A DNA stretch of 64,000 nucleotides from Okapia johnstoni. Its lineage: Eukaryota > Chordata > Mammalia > Artiodactyla > Giraffidae. Position numbers and translations under genes: made by a program. Of this stretch, positions 41,649 to 53,879 are shown piece by piece. The notes below the pieces were generated by a model. It searched no databases, was not told the origin of the DNA, and saw only the letters and a program-made list of their open reading frames with translations. The stretch's first letter is position 1. Each line of letters opens with the position of its first letter. The stretch lies in the NCBI GenBank assembly GCA_024291935.2, contig CM044306.1, positions 19,725,001-19,789,000 on the forward strand, given 5' to 3'.

Positions 41649-41970
41649 GGACTTCGCTGATGGTACAGTAGATGGGTATCTGCCTGCCAGTGCAGGAGAC
41701 ACAGGTTCAATCCCTGGTCTGGGAAGATTCCAAATGCTGAGGAGCAACTAAAGCCCAATGTGCTACAACTACTGAACCCACGCTCTAGAGCCTATGAGCC
41801 ACAACTTCTGAGCCTGAGTGCCTGGAGCCTGTGTTCCGCAACAAAAGCCACTATAATGAGAAGCCAACGCATGGCAAGGAAGAGTAGCCCCCACTGCAAC
41901 TAGGGAAGGCCCAAGTGCAGCAACAAAGCTAGCTCGCAATCAAAAATAAATAAGATCTTAAAAAAAGAAA
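41649..41970 (+). mobile_element. CHR-type SINE, full-length form
   Basis: GGACTTCGCTGATGGTACAG head, GGTTCAATCCCTGGTCTGGG box, ACGCTCTAGAGCCTATGAGC body, A-rich tail. 10-bp target duplication GTTCATCCAT / GTTCATACAT. Confidence 0.92.
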
Positions 41971-41998
41971 GTTCATACATCTCTTAAAAAAGAATCAA

Positions 41999-42100
41999 GG
42001 GAATTCCCCTGGCTGTCCGATGTTTGGGACTGCCCAATCTCACTGCCAGCAGCCCTGGGTTCTGTCCCTGGCTGAGGAATTAAGATCCAGCATGCAACCA
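41999..42100 (+). mobile_element. CHR-type SINE fragment
   Basis: GGGAATTCCCCTGGCTGTCC head, GGGTTCTGTCCCTGGCTGAG, AAGATCCAGCATGCAA; 3' part missing. Confidence 0.75.
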
Positions 42101-42831
42101 GGTTCATCTCCCGTGAAACTGTGCCTCCCATTTCTCAGTGAGTGGAAACCAGAGGTTTACTTAGATACTCAAGCCAAACACCTAGAAGGCATCCTTTCCT
42201 TCACTTCTCTGGTTGCCAAGTCCTGTAGATTTATCCTTGAAGTAACTCTCTGATCTGTACACATCAGGTCTGCTCACTCAGTGCCCCTAGTTCTACTTTT
42301 GTCTCCTTACAGTCCACTCTCCAAGCAGCCCACCAGAGATATTTTTAAAGGTGCATCTGGTTAAGCCACTCCCTTGCCTGCAGCCTCAAAGTGGCTTTTA
42401 TTCATACTTCAAACAAGTATGTATGAAACGGTAATTGTGGACCAAGCACTATGTAAAAACACCTGAAGGTTAAATACCTCATTCAACCTTCACAGCGATC
42501 TGCCAAGTTAGACAGTATCCCGGTTTTAAAAGAAAAATTAGTTCAGAGACAGTAAGTTACTTGCTCACCCTCATCCACTTAACTGGGGCTCAGTCTCAAG
42601 TCTTTTTTTCCATTTTTACTCCAAGGCCGATCTAAACCTTTAAATAAAAATCCAGCGGTGCCACTCAAGACACTAATGGGTGAGGGTCTAAGGTGGCTTT
42701 TGTTTCACAAAACGACCACGAAGAACACGCTGCTCTCCAGGAGGAGGAAAGAGCCTTCGTCCCCATGGGCATGTGGATGGGCGGCCTCCGGGGAAGACAG
42801 TCATAACGGGAACACAACAGTTGCCCCTTAC

Positions 42832-43680
42832 CAGAGGGGGACGCCGTAAGACAGACGCGGCGGCGCGTGCGCAGACCCACCGGCGGCCGGCTCCGCCCCG
42901 CGCCCACTATTTATTCCCAGAATCCCTCTGTGTCGCACCAGAACTGCAGGATCGTTCGGAGACTGAGGAATCGGGGCGCGGCGGCGTCAAGATGGCGGCT
43001 GCGGCTGTGGCGGCGGCGGCAGCGGCGGCCGCGGCTGCATCTCTGCAGGTGCTAGAGATGGAGAGCATGGAGACAGCCGCCGCCGGCTCCGCGGGGCTGG
43101 CCGCCGAAGTCAGAGGTAGCGGCACGGTGGACTTCGGGCCTGGGCCTGGTTTGTCTGCAATGGAGGCGAGCGGGGGCGACCCGGGCCCGGAGGCCGAGGA
43201 TTTCGAGTGCAGCTCTCACTGCTCCGAGCTGTCGTGGAGGCAGAACGAACAGCGGCGCCAGGGCCTCTTCTGCGACATCACCTTGTGCTTCGGCGGTGCG
43301 GGAGGCCGAGAGTTCCGGGCCCACCGCTCGGTGCTGGCCGCCGCCACCGAGTACTTCACGCCCCTGCTCTCGGGCCAGTTCTCCGAGTCCCGCTCGGGCC
43401 GTGTGGAGATGCGCAAGTGGAGCTCCGAGCCCGGGCCCGAACCCGACACGGTGGAAGCCGTTATCGAATACATGTACACTGGGCGCATCCGCGTCAGCAC
43501 GGGCAGTGTGCACGAGGTGCTGGAGTTGGCCGACAGGTAGGGGACGGAAGCGGGATGCGGAGGGCGGGGTGGAGATGCTCGCCGACCGCGGGCCGCATCC
43601 AGGGAGGGCGCGGGAAAAGGCGGGGAGGGCAGTGCCCTGCGTGGGCTCGAGTGAGCCCTGACGAAGTGCATTCGTTTGAT
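42832..43680 (+). promoter_or_regulatory. KLHL11: KLHL11 CpG-island promoter
   Basis: CpG-dense sequence spans the 5' flank, the 5' UTR and all of exon 1. Upstream of the ATG (42992) I see an NRF1-type palindrome (GGCGCGTGCGCA, 42862-42873, one mismatch to consensus), a GC box (CCGCCCCGC, about 42893-42901) and a ZNF143/THAP11-like ACTATTTATTCCCAGAATCC (42906-42925, one extra base relative to the usual spacing). No well-placed canonical TATA box is seen. The transcription start is not determined. Confidence 0.65.
42992..43536 (+). CDS. KLHL11: KLHL11 exon 1 (poly-Ala N-terminus and BTB)
   Basis: Residues 1-181 plus two bases, ending [10 protein letters not shown] across the intron. Very GC-rich. 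The donor is GTAGGG at 43537. An upstream in-frame ATG exists at 42773 but lies before the promoter elements and gives no family-like sequence, so the start at 42992 is preferred. Confidence 0.96.
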
Positions 43681-46600
43681 ACTTACTGAGCGCCTGCAGT
43701 GTGTTGTGGGGCCGCCACTGCGCTGGGCACAGAGGGTGCAGCCGGTCAGTCAGGCGAGGGGTGGTGTGTCCAGGTGAAGAGACAAAGGCAATGAAAAATC
43801 GCTTTTCATGAGTACAGTGTTGACATTTTAAAAGGATAGTAATCGCGTAAAGACCTTTCTCAGGAGGTGACATTTAAATCGACCTTTAAATGGCAAGGGA
43901 ATACTGGCCATGCAAAGATGGGGAATGACCATTCCTGGCAGATAGCGCAAAGGCCCCGCATCTCGTTTGGCTTAGAGAATAAGTAAAGGAAAATTCAGTG
44001 ACCTAGGGGGTGAAGGGGAGAAGGGTGTGTGAAATGAGTTGGAAAAAGGAGTTTGGATTTTACAAGGTGATGTGAAGCTGGCTAAAGAAATGATTTGACT
44101 GAAATATTTTTAAGATGATTCTGCTGCTGTGGAAAATGGGTTTTAGAGGGCCCAGATGGATATTCCAGAAACTATTTAGGAAGCAGGTGAATGCAGTTTG
44201 GAGATGGGGAGGAGCCTTTTGGGGCAGTATTCTATGTGCATATTTGTTATTTGAACGACTGCCTCCTGAGTCAGACACTGGGTTCTGAGCATCTGGGGAT
44301 TCAGCAGTGAACAAAATAGACAAAAGTCCCTTTCCGCGTTGCATTTACATAAGTAGATGGACGACAAATAAAACAGCATGTTGGATGATTGTTCTAGCTA
44401 TTTTGAAAAATAAAGGATGGAGGGTCATACAGAAAGTGTTGATGTAAAAAAAGCTGTTTTTTAAATTGAATAGATAGAGAAATCCTCCTGAAGAAAAAGA
44501 CATTTGCAAAGAATCAAAAGAGGTGTAGTTAAGAGTGTTTCAGGTAGGGGACATCTCAGGTGCAAAGATCCTGAGATGAAGCTTCTCTGGAGGCTAGTGA
44601 ATAGCAAAAAGACAAAAGGCTAGTGTGGCTGGATCAGAGGGGTGCAGGGCAAGAGAAGTAGGAGAGGCCTGAGGGTGGTGATGGGGATGGATCCAGATCC
44701 CACAGGGTTGTGTCAGCCTGTGGAAGGACTTGGCCTCATTCTCTGAGTAACATGGGAAGGTTTAGGGTAGAGTAATGATGCAGTCTGTTTTGGAGAATTC
44801 TGCTGTGTTGAGAAAAAGTATGAGGTAGTGGGGAAGGGGCTGCAAGGGCAGAAGCAGAGACTAGGAGGTTGTTACAGAGGTGGTAGAGGCTTGGACTGAG
44901 GAGGGAGAAGTAAAAGTGATGAGAAATGCTTTGTTTCTAGATGTATTTTGAAGGCAGAGGAGAGAAATTTGCCAGTGGATTTGACATGAGGGATGAGGGA
45001 AAAAACTGCTGGTTTTTTTACCCATTGGAAAGATGGTGTTATTATTGATTAAGATGTGGAAAACTGCAGGAAAGTATTTGGGAGGAAGATCAGAAGTTTG
45101 GTTTTTGGTCCAGGAAATGTTTTTTTACTAGATGTCTAATAGGACATTGGATGGAAGAGCATTGGGAGCTAGAGATTGGGAGGAAATTAGCATATAGATG
45201 GTAATTAAAGCTTTGGGACTAGATAAAATCACTTAGGAAGAGAGTGTAGATAGAAAAGAGAAACCGCAGGACTGAGCTCTGGGGTTCTCCAGAATGTTAA
45301 AGAGACACCAGCAGAGCACCTGATCCCATGGAAGCCTAGAGTGTGTCAAGGAGGGAGCAGCCAATCATGTCAACTCTGTCATTTGTAAGTGATGATTGGA
45401 TTTGGTGATAATAGAGGTCATTGATGGCACTGATAAGAGCCATTTACGTACGTCTGACCATTGGGACTTCCCTGGTGGTCCAGTGGCTAAAATGCCACAC
45501 TTCTAATGCAGGGGGCCCAGGTTCTATCCCTGATCTGGGACCTAGATCCCACATGCCACAACTAAAAGATACCTCAAGCAGCCAAATAATACAGTACCTT
45601 TAAAAAATAGTATTTAAGAAATAGTCTGTTAAGAGGATCAGAAAAATGATACTCATGGACCTGTGTGAGGAGTCATCCAGGGAGGTCTTTTTCCCTCTGT
45701 AAGCTAGGGATGGGCTTCCCAGGTGACTCAGTGGTAAAGAATCCGCCTGCCAATGCAGGAGGTGCAGGAGACTTGGGTTGGATCCCTGGGTCGGGAAGAT
45801 CTCTGGAGGAGGAAATGGCAACCCACTCCAGTATTCTTGTCTGGGAAATTCCTTGGACAGGGCAGCCTGGCGGGCTACCGTCCATGGGGTCACGAAAGAG
45901 TCGGACTCGACTGAGTGACTAAGCACACATGCACACAACCTGAGAGATCCTGGGGTGTGTGTGTGTGCTGATGAAAATGGATCCGTGGAAGAGGAGAAAT
46001 TTATGTTATACGGACCAGAGTCTTTGAAACCAAGAAGGGGATAGAATCCATATTAAAAGTGGAGAAGTTGGACTGGGAAGGCAGAGTATAGGGTACATCT
46101 GTAGGCAGACAGATTGAATAGTGGGAGGGAATTCTCTGGTGGTCTAGGGATTAGGACTCATTGCTTTCACTGCTGGGACCCAGATTGAAGCACTAAAATC
46201 CTTCAAGCCTCTTGATGTGGCTGGGGAAAAAAAAAGGATTGGATAATGGGAAAATGAAGTTTTTGCTTGATTGCTTCTGTTTTCTCAAAGCATGATACTG
46301 GGTCATCTATTTGAGGGTGGGGTGGAATGTGGCAGGTGGATGTCTGAAAGGGGTGGTTTGTTGAATGCAGGTGGATAGAGAAGGGTCATTGCACTCACTC
46401 CAGCTCTGTTTTCTTCTGTCATGTGAACTTGTGTTCTTTCAGATTTACCCCTCCTTTACTGGAGACTTGGGTGAGGAGAGGAGAGAACACCCCCAGACAA
46501 TTTACTTAAAACTTGAACTTCTCTCCATATGTCAGTTGCTGAGTAGCCACTTTGTGTTTGACACTATGCCCTGCAACCATCACAGCCTGTCTTACCCATC

Positions 46601-49600
46601 AGCTTTGAGGCAGGATTCCTTCACAACCCCTCCTCCCCCATATAGTCTGTCTATTGATCATACCTACCTTTCGGGGCACTTACAATGTAAAGCGATGATA
46701 GGAAGTGCCCAGCATGATCCCTGTCACGTGACACATGCCTAGTATACGACAGGCAGCTATTGTTTTCATAGAGCAGTGTTTCCAAACACCTGTCCAAGGA
46801 AATATGTGTTGGGTTACCTGGAGCACCTGCCAAAAATCACAAGTAGAAGGTGGGGAAGCCCAAGAAAGAGTAACCCTGGCACCCAGGCACATTTGAGAGC
46901 CACTAGAGCTCTTACCACTCTGCCTTGTCTCTGTCTTATGTCTGAGATGGTATTCTCCCTGATGAGGATAAAGGGAGCCTGTCTTGAAATTCATCTTCAT
47001 ATCACAAGTCAGTTAGTTATTAAGCACAATAATCATAGTAGCAAGTGGTTACTAAAGTGAGAGGGGCCTGGACTGACTGGTGAAGTCATTCTTAAATTGT
47101 TTACGTTCTCCGTTCTGGAGATTTAAGCCTTGTGTGTGCTAAATCACTGCAGTCGTGTCCAACTCTGCGACCCTGTGGACTTTCAGCCCTCCAGGCTCCT
47201 CCATCCATGGAATTCTCCAGGCAGGTATACTGGAGCGGGTTGCCATGTGCTTACTCCTTAGCAGTGGTCTCAAATTGGCCACTCTTAGGGCTTAATTCTG
47301 CCAGATTAATTTATGTGAGCCAGCAACATCTAGTCAGCTACATGCCAAACCGCTTTTCTTTTTAATGTGGACGGGCCTACACATTTTCTGTTGTTTTATT
47401 TCTTGGCTTCTTCAGGATCTTTGAGTTTGCCTTGCCACTCCTGCTTTAATGAGAACCCAGCTCAGGACAAAACCCCTGAGCACCACCCCTGCCCCCACCC
47501 CTGGGTTACTCAGGGAGAAAGCTCTGGTGACAAGAAGATTAAAACCTCTGACACAAAGCCTGCACTGCTATTCCCTCTGAAATCCAACCAGGCAGCCTGC
47601 CAGGAGTCACAGTTTTTATACCATGTAGTTGATGCTTAAGGAAGTCTCTTCATTAAGACCCAGCCTCATCTAAGAGGAGACTGGTTGCTGGCCAGGGACT
47701 TGGGCAGGATGGCACAGACAAGTTTGAATTGAGATTTGCCCTTGCCAAGGGTAAATTACAGTGGAAACAGAGTGTAGGACTGTTGTTCTTTATTAAAGAA
47801 TATGTTCTGAAATACCTCACATAATCAAAAACTCCATTTGTGTGTGTATCACAAAATTTTGTATAATATATAATTACATGTAAACTATCTAATGTAAATA
47901 AAATATATAAAGATGATTTTTACATATGCTTTTAAACATACTTTCCAGCACAATCCTGTTTAATTCGGGAGGATTTGCTTTTTTTTTTCAAGTGCTTGTG
48001 AATGAAGTGAGATGAAACTTGTATTTCAGTATGTATAATTTAGATGTTCTCAAAGAGCATTTTCAAAGTATGCACATTTGAAAATTAATCCTTCCTCTTT
48101 TTCTTGGTTTTAGGTTCCTATTAATTCGTTTAAAAGAGTTTTGTGGAGAATTTCTCAAGAAAAAGCTTCATCTCTCTAACTGTGTGGCCATTCATAGCTT
48201 AGCTCACATGTATACCCTAAGCCAGCTTGCTCTGAAAGCGGCGGATATGATACGGAGAAACTTCCACAAAGTAATTCAGGATGAGGAATTTTATACTTTA
48301 CCTTTCCACCTCATCCGAGACTGGCTGTCAGACTTGGAGATCACAGTTGATTCTGAAGAGGTTCTATTCGAAACAGTTTTGAAGTGGGTTCAGAGAAATG
48401 CTGAAGAGAGAGAGAGATACTTTGAAGAACTTTTTAAATTGCTCAGATTGTCCCAGATGAAACCTACTTACCTTACTCGTCATGTCAAACCAGAGAGGCT
48501 GGTGGCCAATAATGAAGTTTGCGTCAAGTTGGTGGCCGATGCAGTGGAGAGGCACGCTCTGAGAGCTGAGAACATACAGTCTGGCACATTCCAGCATCCT
48601 GCTTCTCATGTCTCATTATTACCTCGCTATGGGCAAAACATGGACGTGATCATGGTTATTGGAGGCGTGTCAGAAGGAGGGGACTATTTAAGTGAATGTG
48701 TGGGATATTTTGTCGATGAGGACAGGTGGGTAAACCTACCCCATATTCATAATCACCTTGATGGACATGCCGTTGCAGTAACAGAATCCTACGTGTATGT
48801 TGCTGGGTCGATGGAACCAGGGTTCGCTAAAACTGTGGAAAGGTATAATCCAAATTTGAATACCTGGGAACACGTTTGTAGTCTGATGACAAGGAAGCAT
48901 TCTTTTGGGCTAACAGAAGTCAAGGGGAAGCTCTACAGCATTGGAGGACATGGCAACTTCAGTCCTGGTTTTAAAGATGTGACTGTTTATAATCCCGAGC
49001 TAGATAAATGGCACAACTTGGAATCAGCACCAAAGATTCTTCGGGATGTGAAAGCGCTAGCCATTGAGGACCGGTTTGTGTACATTGCTGCCCGCACTCC
49101 TGTGGACCGGGACACTGAAGATGGATTAAAGGCTGTCATTACTTGCTATGACACAGAGACTCGACAGTGGCAAGATGTGGAATCTTTGCCGCTTATTGAC
49201 AGTTACTGCTTTTTCCAAATGTCTGTGGTCAACTCAAACTTTTATCAGACAGCCTCATGCTGCCCCAAGAGTTATTCTTTAGAAAATGAAGAGGCAATAC
49301 GAAAAATCGCCAGCCAGGTTTCCGATGAGATCCTTGAAAGTTTACCCCCAGAAGTCCTAAGCATTGAAGGAGCGGCCATTTGCTATTACAAAGATGACGT
49401 TTTCATTATTGGAGGCTGGAAAAACAGTGATGATATTGACAAACAGTATCGGAAAGAAGCCTACAGATACTGTGCTGAGAGAAAGCGGTGGATGCTTCTT
49501 CCTCCCATGCCGCAACCCCGTTGTCGAGCCACTGCCTGCCATGTGAGAATCCCATACCGGTACTTGCATGGCACTCAGAGATATCCTATGCCACAAAACT

Positions 49601-49695
49601 TAATGTGGCAGAAGGACCGGATCAGACAGATGCAAGAAATACATCGACATGCCCTAAACATGCGGCGAGTGCCAAGCTCTCAGATAGAATGCTAG
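42992..49695 (+). CDS. KLHL11: Kelch-like protein 11, two coding exons
   Basis: The joined exons (545 + 1582 nt) encode 708 residues, matching the mammalian KLHL11 length. The ATG follows GTCAAG and opens an alanine run (MAAAAV then ten Ala). Domains: acidic and low-complexity N-terminus (1-90), BTB fold (about 92-185; [27 protein letters not shown]), BACK domain (about 190-300; [20 protein letters not shown]), then Kelch repeats (about 360-690) with [26 protein letters not shown] and FIIGGWKNS. The family links cullin-3 (through BTB-BACK) to substrates bound by the Kelch propeller, making a ubiquitin ligase; the specific substrates are not evident here. The human protein is the target of antibodies in paraneoplastic encephalitis with testicular tumours. 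It lies in tandem with ACLY and converges with KLHL10. Confidence 0.97.
43675..45420 (+). repeat. Long ancient mammalian repeat in KLHL11 intron 1, family not assigned
   Basis: GATACTTACTGAGCGCCTGC, GGGATTCAGCAGTGAACAAA, TGCAAAGATCCTGAGATGAA, GGCTAGTGTGGCTGGATCAG, ATGTATTTTGAAGGCAGAGG occur in the order seen in a common old mammalian element. Shorter pieces occur in ACLY introns (14075, 15250). The family name is not certain. Confidence 0.45.
45462..45605 (+). mobile_element. CHR-type SINE
   Basis: GGGACTTCCCTGGTGGTCCA head, GGTTCTATCCCTGATCTGGG, AGATCCCACATGCCACAACT. Confidence 0.9.
45712..45928 (+). mobile_element. Bov-tA SINE
   Basis: GGGCTTCCCAGGTGACTCAG head, GTAAAGAATCCGCCTGCCAA, CCACTCCAGTATTCTTGTCT, GAGTCGGACTCGACTGAGTG. 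Confidence 0.94.
46127..46235 (+). mobile_element. CHR-type SINE
   Basis: GGGAATTCTCTGGTGGTCTA head, short body, poly-A. Imperfect duplication AGATTGAATAGTGGGA / GGATTGGATAATGGGA. Confidence 0.82.
47131..47250 (-). mobile_element. Bov-tA SINE fragment (reverse)
   Basis: GTGCTAAATCACTGCAGTCG, TCCAACTCTGCGACCCTGTG, CAGGCAGGTATACTGGAGCG. The head part is missing. Confidence 0.88.
48114..49695 (+). CDS. KLHL11: KLHL11 exon 2 (BACK and Kelch propeller)
   Basis: It completes Arg182 and runs uninterrupted to residue 708 (VPSSQIEC) and TAG at 49693-49695. Acceptor TTTTAG. A single large exon carrying all Kelch repeats contrasts with KLHL10, whose Kelch repeats are split across three exons. Confidence 0.98.
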
Positions 49696-52600
49696 GTTCT
49701 TTGATGCGTGCAGCTTAAAACAGACCTGTTCATGAGGCTGAAGATACCCAGACTGTTACTTGAAAAAGTAGGTCAATAACTTATTTTCTACATGAATGGA
49801 TTATCACCCCATATAAAAGAAATATAGTTAAAAACTGAAGAATGGGAAAATCAATTCAGTACGTGGTAATTTTTGTTTGCAATCTTTATCTTGTCATTGG
49901 TTTGTGTGTATGTTGGCGAAATAAGATCTTATTAAAGATAAATGGAAAAACCAGGTGTAGTTACTTGGCTGTTTTTCTGCCAACAATTTATAACTTCTTT
50001 GTCTTAGAGACTTGTTTTGAACATGCTTTAAGCACCGATTTTATTTGCACATTTATTTTGATAATCTTTTTCATTTTTTTTCTTGAATGGTTGGTTTTGA
50101 CAAGATCAGAATGCATGCATTGAGCCCTCAATCTATAGGAGGAATGTGCAATAGTGAGGTTGAAGTCTGAAGGAAAAAGCACAATGTTTCAGCAAGATGA
50201 TTTCACAATGTTTGCATTGCTATTTTGTTGTCTTTGTTTATCTTGAAATACTATCTTATTTATTTCTAGAAGACATGACTGATGAGAAATTTGTGATTGG
50301 CATTTATGGAGTGTTTTTCATTTCTTTAGCATCTCTGTTGTAAACTTCAAGCCATCACTCTGAGATAATGGTGGTTAGCAAGAGTACTGATCTTTAGCTG
50401 ATGAATTGATTACAGAGGAAGTTATATCTTTGAAATTTGTTTCTCTAAGCAGAAAAATATTACTAGTCTAGAGTAAGAAATCAAAGGCATTGAAAAATTT
50501 TAAAACGCTTTTTTTAGGAGTTACTTGAAGATAAGTTACTGAGTGGAAATGCCTATGACAATCGACACTCAATGCCTTTAGTTTTAAATTTTGCTCTAAT
50601 GCATATTATATGGAATCCTCATCATTCCTTTCTAAAAGAAACTTTTTTCAAAATAGGAAGGAAGGAAGTAACAGTTTAGGGAAATGTTGCTAAAGAAAAG
50701 CCTTATTATTTCTCAACCTGGATTATTATAATGTTTTATCCATTTGCCCTAGACCTTCATTGAAACTTTGCCTGAGCCTAGACTACAACATTTGGGCACA
50801 TAATTACGGCTCTTAAAAATTGATCACTGTGGTTATCTTTTATTTATTCTAATGCATTCTTCTGATCTTCTTACCTGTGCCCAGGCAGTATGCAAATTAT
50901 CACATAGGTTGACCTTTAGCACTCAGATAACATAAGAAACTCCTGCTCTAGTGGTTTGAAGTGTGGGGTCCAGTATACTTTTCTTGTTTCTTTCAGAATG
51001 TTTCTACCTTCTTGGACATTCTGGAATACTATTCTAGAAGGTAAATTCCAAGTGCAGTGATTTTTTTTTTCCCCTCAATTAGTTTATATTATAGTTCTTA
51101 CCAGTTGGATCAAACATCAAAAGAAAAAGCACAGCCAGAAATTTTGGCTCTCAGTGTGCTGCAGCACTATTAATGCTTAGCCCTTGGACTCTATACTAAG
51201 AAATTACCTGAAATTTCTAAATTGGTATCCCTGCCTAAGAACATTTTTGAAAAATGTGTTGGAAATCTTCTTTAAATGCATTTAATTTAGTCCAGGGTAG
51301 AGATGGGAAACTGCAAGTCTTTGTCTATATGTGGATATATTATCCTACCCCATCTCTACCATTTCCTTAATTTCCATTTATTTGTAGCTATTTTAATAAA
51401 AGTTATTAGATTCTGAGAAGTGCTGATTAGTTGTGAGAGGTCTATGCAAGACAGAAAAGCTCATTGAATGGCGTTCTCATTTCTCTCTGACAGACTATAC
51501 TAGCAAACTTCCTTTTCTTGATGGTGCTGAAATAATTTAGTAGCTCACTAAGGTACCAGTTTCTCTCCAGGAGGGTGTGATGTCAGGTGTTTTAATTGCT
51601 TTTTTTTTTTTCTGGTCTCAGAGATGTCTTCGGAGATAGTCATTACCAAGTTACTTGTAGGGTTGTCTTTTTTTCACATGATGTGGCAGAAGCCATAACT
51701 CATAAGATTTAGGTATAATCTGGTTTTGAAAACGTGATTGAAACTGTTGTTTTTTAACTCGGCAGGCAGCCTAGGCCATGGCTGGAAAGAGAGGGTAAGT
51801 CCTTCCTTGCATGATCATGTGTGCAGGGTTCCTGACCACTGAATTTCTAATTTTCATATTTGAATTCACATGTGTGATTTCACATCGATAACTTGTGTTT
51901 CTAAAATATCCCACTAACTTGTTAATAAGGAAAGAAACCAGATTTGCTTAAATCTGTTCAAGGCTGACATTCTGAAATTTTAAACTAGAAATAACATCCC
52001 TCAGCATTTGGAAAGGTTCTGATTTTGATGACCAGCCTGAAATGGCTCTTTGGGAAAGAAATTTCCTTTTTAATGAAAACTGAAGATTGCATTTGACAAT
52101 TTAAGCAGTTAAAAATACAGCTTTAAAAAGGCAGCTTAACATGTATTTAAGCAAACCTTTGTTGTTGTTGCTTTTGTTATGTAGAAGGAAAAGAGGAGAA
52201 TTGATTATATCAAAAAGTAAGAACTGTATATAACTTTAAGTGAGGCTGCTTAGATCTTGGAATGGATATCCTTTGACTATACATATCCCACCACAGTTTG
52301 AAACGAAAAAAAAGCCCAGTGTACATATTGAGAATGTCAGTCATGAGCTTAGTGTTTAAGTAATACTTCTCACTTGCAGTTGTTTGCATGGTTAGTCTTG
52401 TGTATCTTGATATACAACTTTGCTTTTGCTGTGCCAGTTCAAAACTGTTTTGCTTTTAAAAAAAAAAAAAGGAAAGAAAACCTAAAAATTTATGGACATC
52501 AGTTTTGTCTTGATTACTGGGTTTTGTATAGTATTTCTGGGACCAAAAAATAAATTGAAATCTTTATGTAGAACAGAGGTTTGAACCTGGAAAGATAATG

Positions 52601-53675
52601 TTTATGGCAGATTTGTGTGCTTTTGTATATTAAACTTTTTAGGCTGCCGGTAAGGCAGTTTCTAGAGCACACTTACTTTTTTCCTCTTTTATGTTTCTTG
52701 ACTAGTGTAGCATGTGTTATGTTTAAATACTTCATTCTCTGCTTCATAATTCTGATATGAACACTATACTATAGGTAGACAGGTAAGCTGAATTGTACAT
52801 TTTAGTTACTTGGCCTAATCAAGCATAGCCAAAGGGATGTTTTTTGTACTTGCCTCAAACTAAGCTTAAAAAGGGTGTATCAGCCACATTTCATGTCTTT
52901 TCCAAACACGTAGAATTGTGAAGCAAGTCCTCTGCCTACGCTAGAAAAACAGGGTGTTTATAGGTTGTCATTTAACTGTAGACTATTTGGAGAAACACTT
53001 CAGTCTCTCCTTTTTCAAATTGTTAAACATTTTGGCACAGTTCGTCACTCTAGCTTGTTACTTTCTTGAGAATAGTCCATTTTTGTTTTTGTTATAATGC
53101 TTACATTATAACATGTTTTGGTCATTGGAAACAAAACAGCTCATAGCCCAGTGATGTAATACAATAACAGTAACACAATATAGTAGTCATTTTGCTTCAA
53201 GGAATTTAATTAGATAGCCAAAAAACTGCTCTTTGTTGATTACCTTTGTTGGGCTTTTGTCTTACTCTGTATGGCCATTACTGCGAATGTCTGACCGTGA
53301 AGCACATACAGTAGAACACTTGTTGACCTAATCCTCAGCCTAATGCACGCGCACTCATTGAAAAGTAGTGCTTGCTGTGTGGCTGAAGGTCTTAGGGTCT
53401 GTATGCGGGGGCTCATTGAGTTATATGTAAAATAAGTACTTAGTTCAAGTTGATACAGTGAGTTTTGTGGGCTAGCCATATCGAGCCCCTATCTTACCGC
53501 AAGTATAATCTTGACTGTCTCCCTTTAATTAAGTCAGAGATGTAGAATTTAGGACAGTCTGAGACATTACCTTGTAAAATAGCTTGTTTTATGTTCCTAA
53601 AGATACCTTGTTCTGTGTTAGAGCTACTAATCGTCTTGATGTAAGTTTTAAATAAAAGTATTTCTTTAGAGCTGA
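49696..53675 (+). other. KLHL11: KLHL11 3' UTR (probable long form)
   Basis: AT-rich, SINE-free sequence about 4 kb long with many ATTTA motifs and no conserved ORF. AATAAA occurs at 52549-52554 and again at 53651-53656, the latter just before the convergent KLHL10 gene. I take the second as the distal end. The lack of young SINEs over 4 kb, in a region otherwise dense with them, supports a constrained 3' UTR. End points are inferred. Confidence 0.6.
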
Positions 53676-53799
53676 CTTGCACTGTGATTTCTCCTTTTAA
53701 TTATGGACCATTGAATATAATTGCTTCCTTCTTCCCCTTGTACTCCCTTCTGTCATCCAACCCTTGGCTCCCTTAAGTTGAACATTTTCCAGTACTCTT

Positions 53800-53879
53800 A
53801 CATGTTTAAACACTGCATTTATTTAAAAAAAGAAGTAATTCTTATTGCTTAGACTTTTTATTAGCTAATATGAAGAGGC
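53800..53879 (-). other. KLHL10: KLHL10 3' UTR and poly(A) signals
   Basis: Minus-strand AATAAA is present at 53857-53862, 18 nt after the stop codon, and again at 53818-53823. The predicted 3' UTR is therefore very short (roughly 40-80 nt). The end is inferred. Confidence 0.6.

Larger units (their letters stand above)
41556..42830. other. ACLY-KLHL11 intergenic spacer
   Basis: About 1.3 kb separates the ACLY poly(A) signal from the KLHL11 CpG island. It contains a long CHR-type SINE (41649-41970), a second SINE fragment (about 41999-42100) and an older L2/MIR-like stretch (about 42380-42600) with wording typical of ancient mammalian repeats. No extra gene is visible. Confidence 0.6.

Noticed and set aside
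42773..42991. Upstream in-frame ATG extending KLHL11 by 73 residues
   Set aside because: It lies across the presumed promoter; the extension has no family resemblance and the start at 42992 gives the expected 708 residues.
43052..43873. 273-residue minus-strand ORF opposite KLHL11 exon 1
   Set aside because: Shadow frame in a CpG island whose sense strand encodes the BTB domain; composition-driven.
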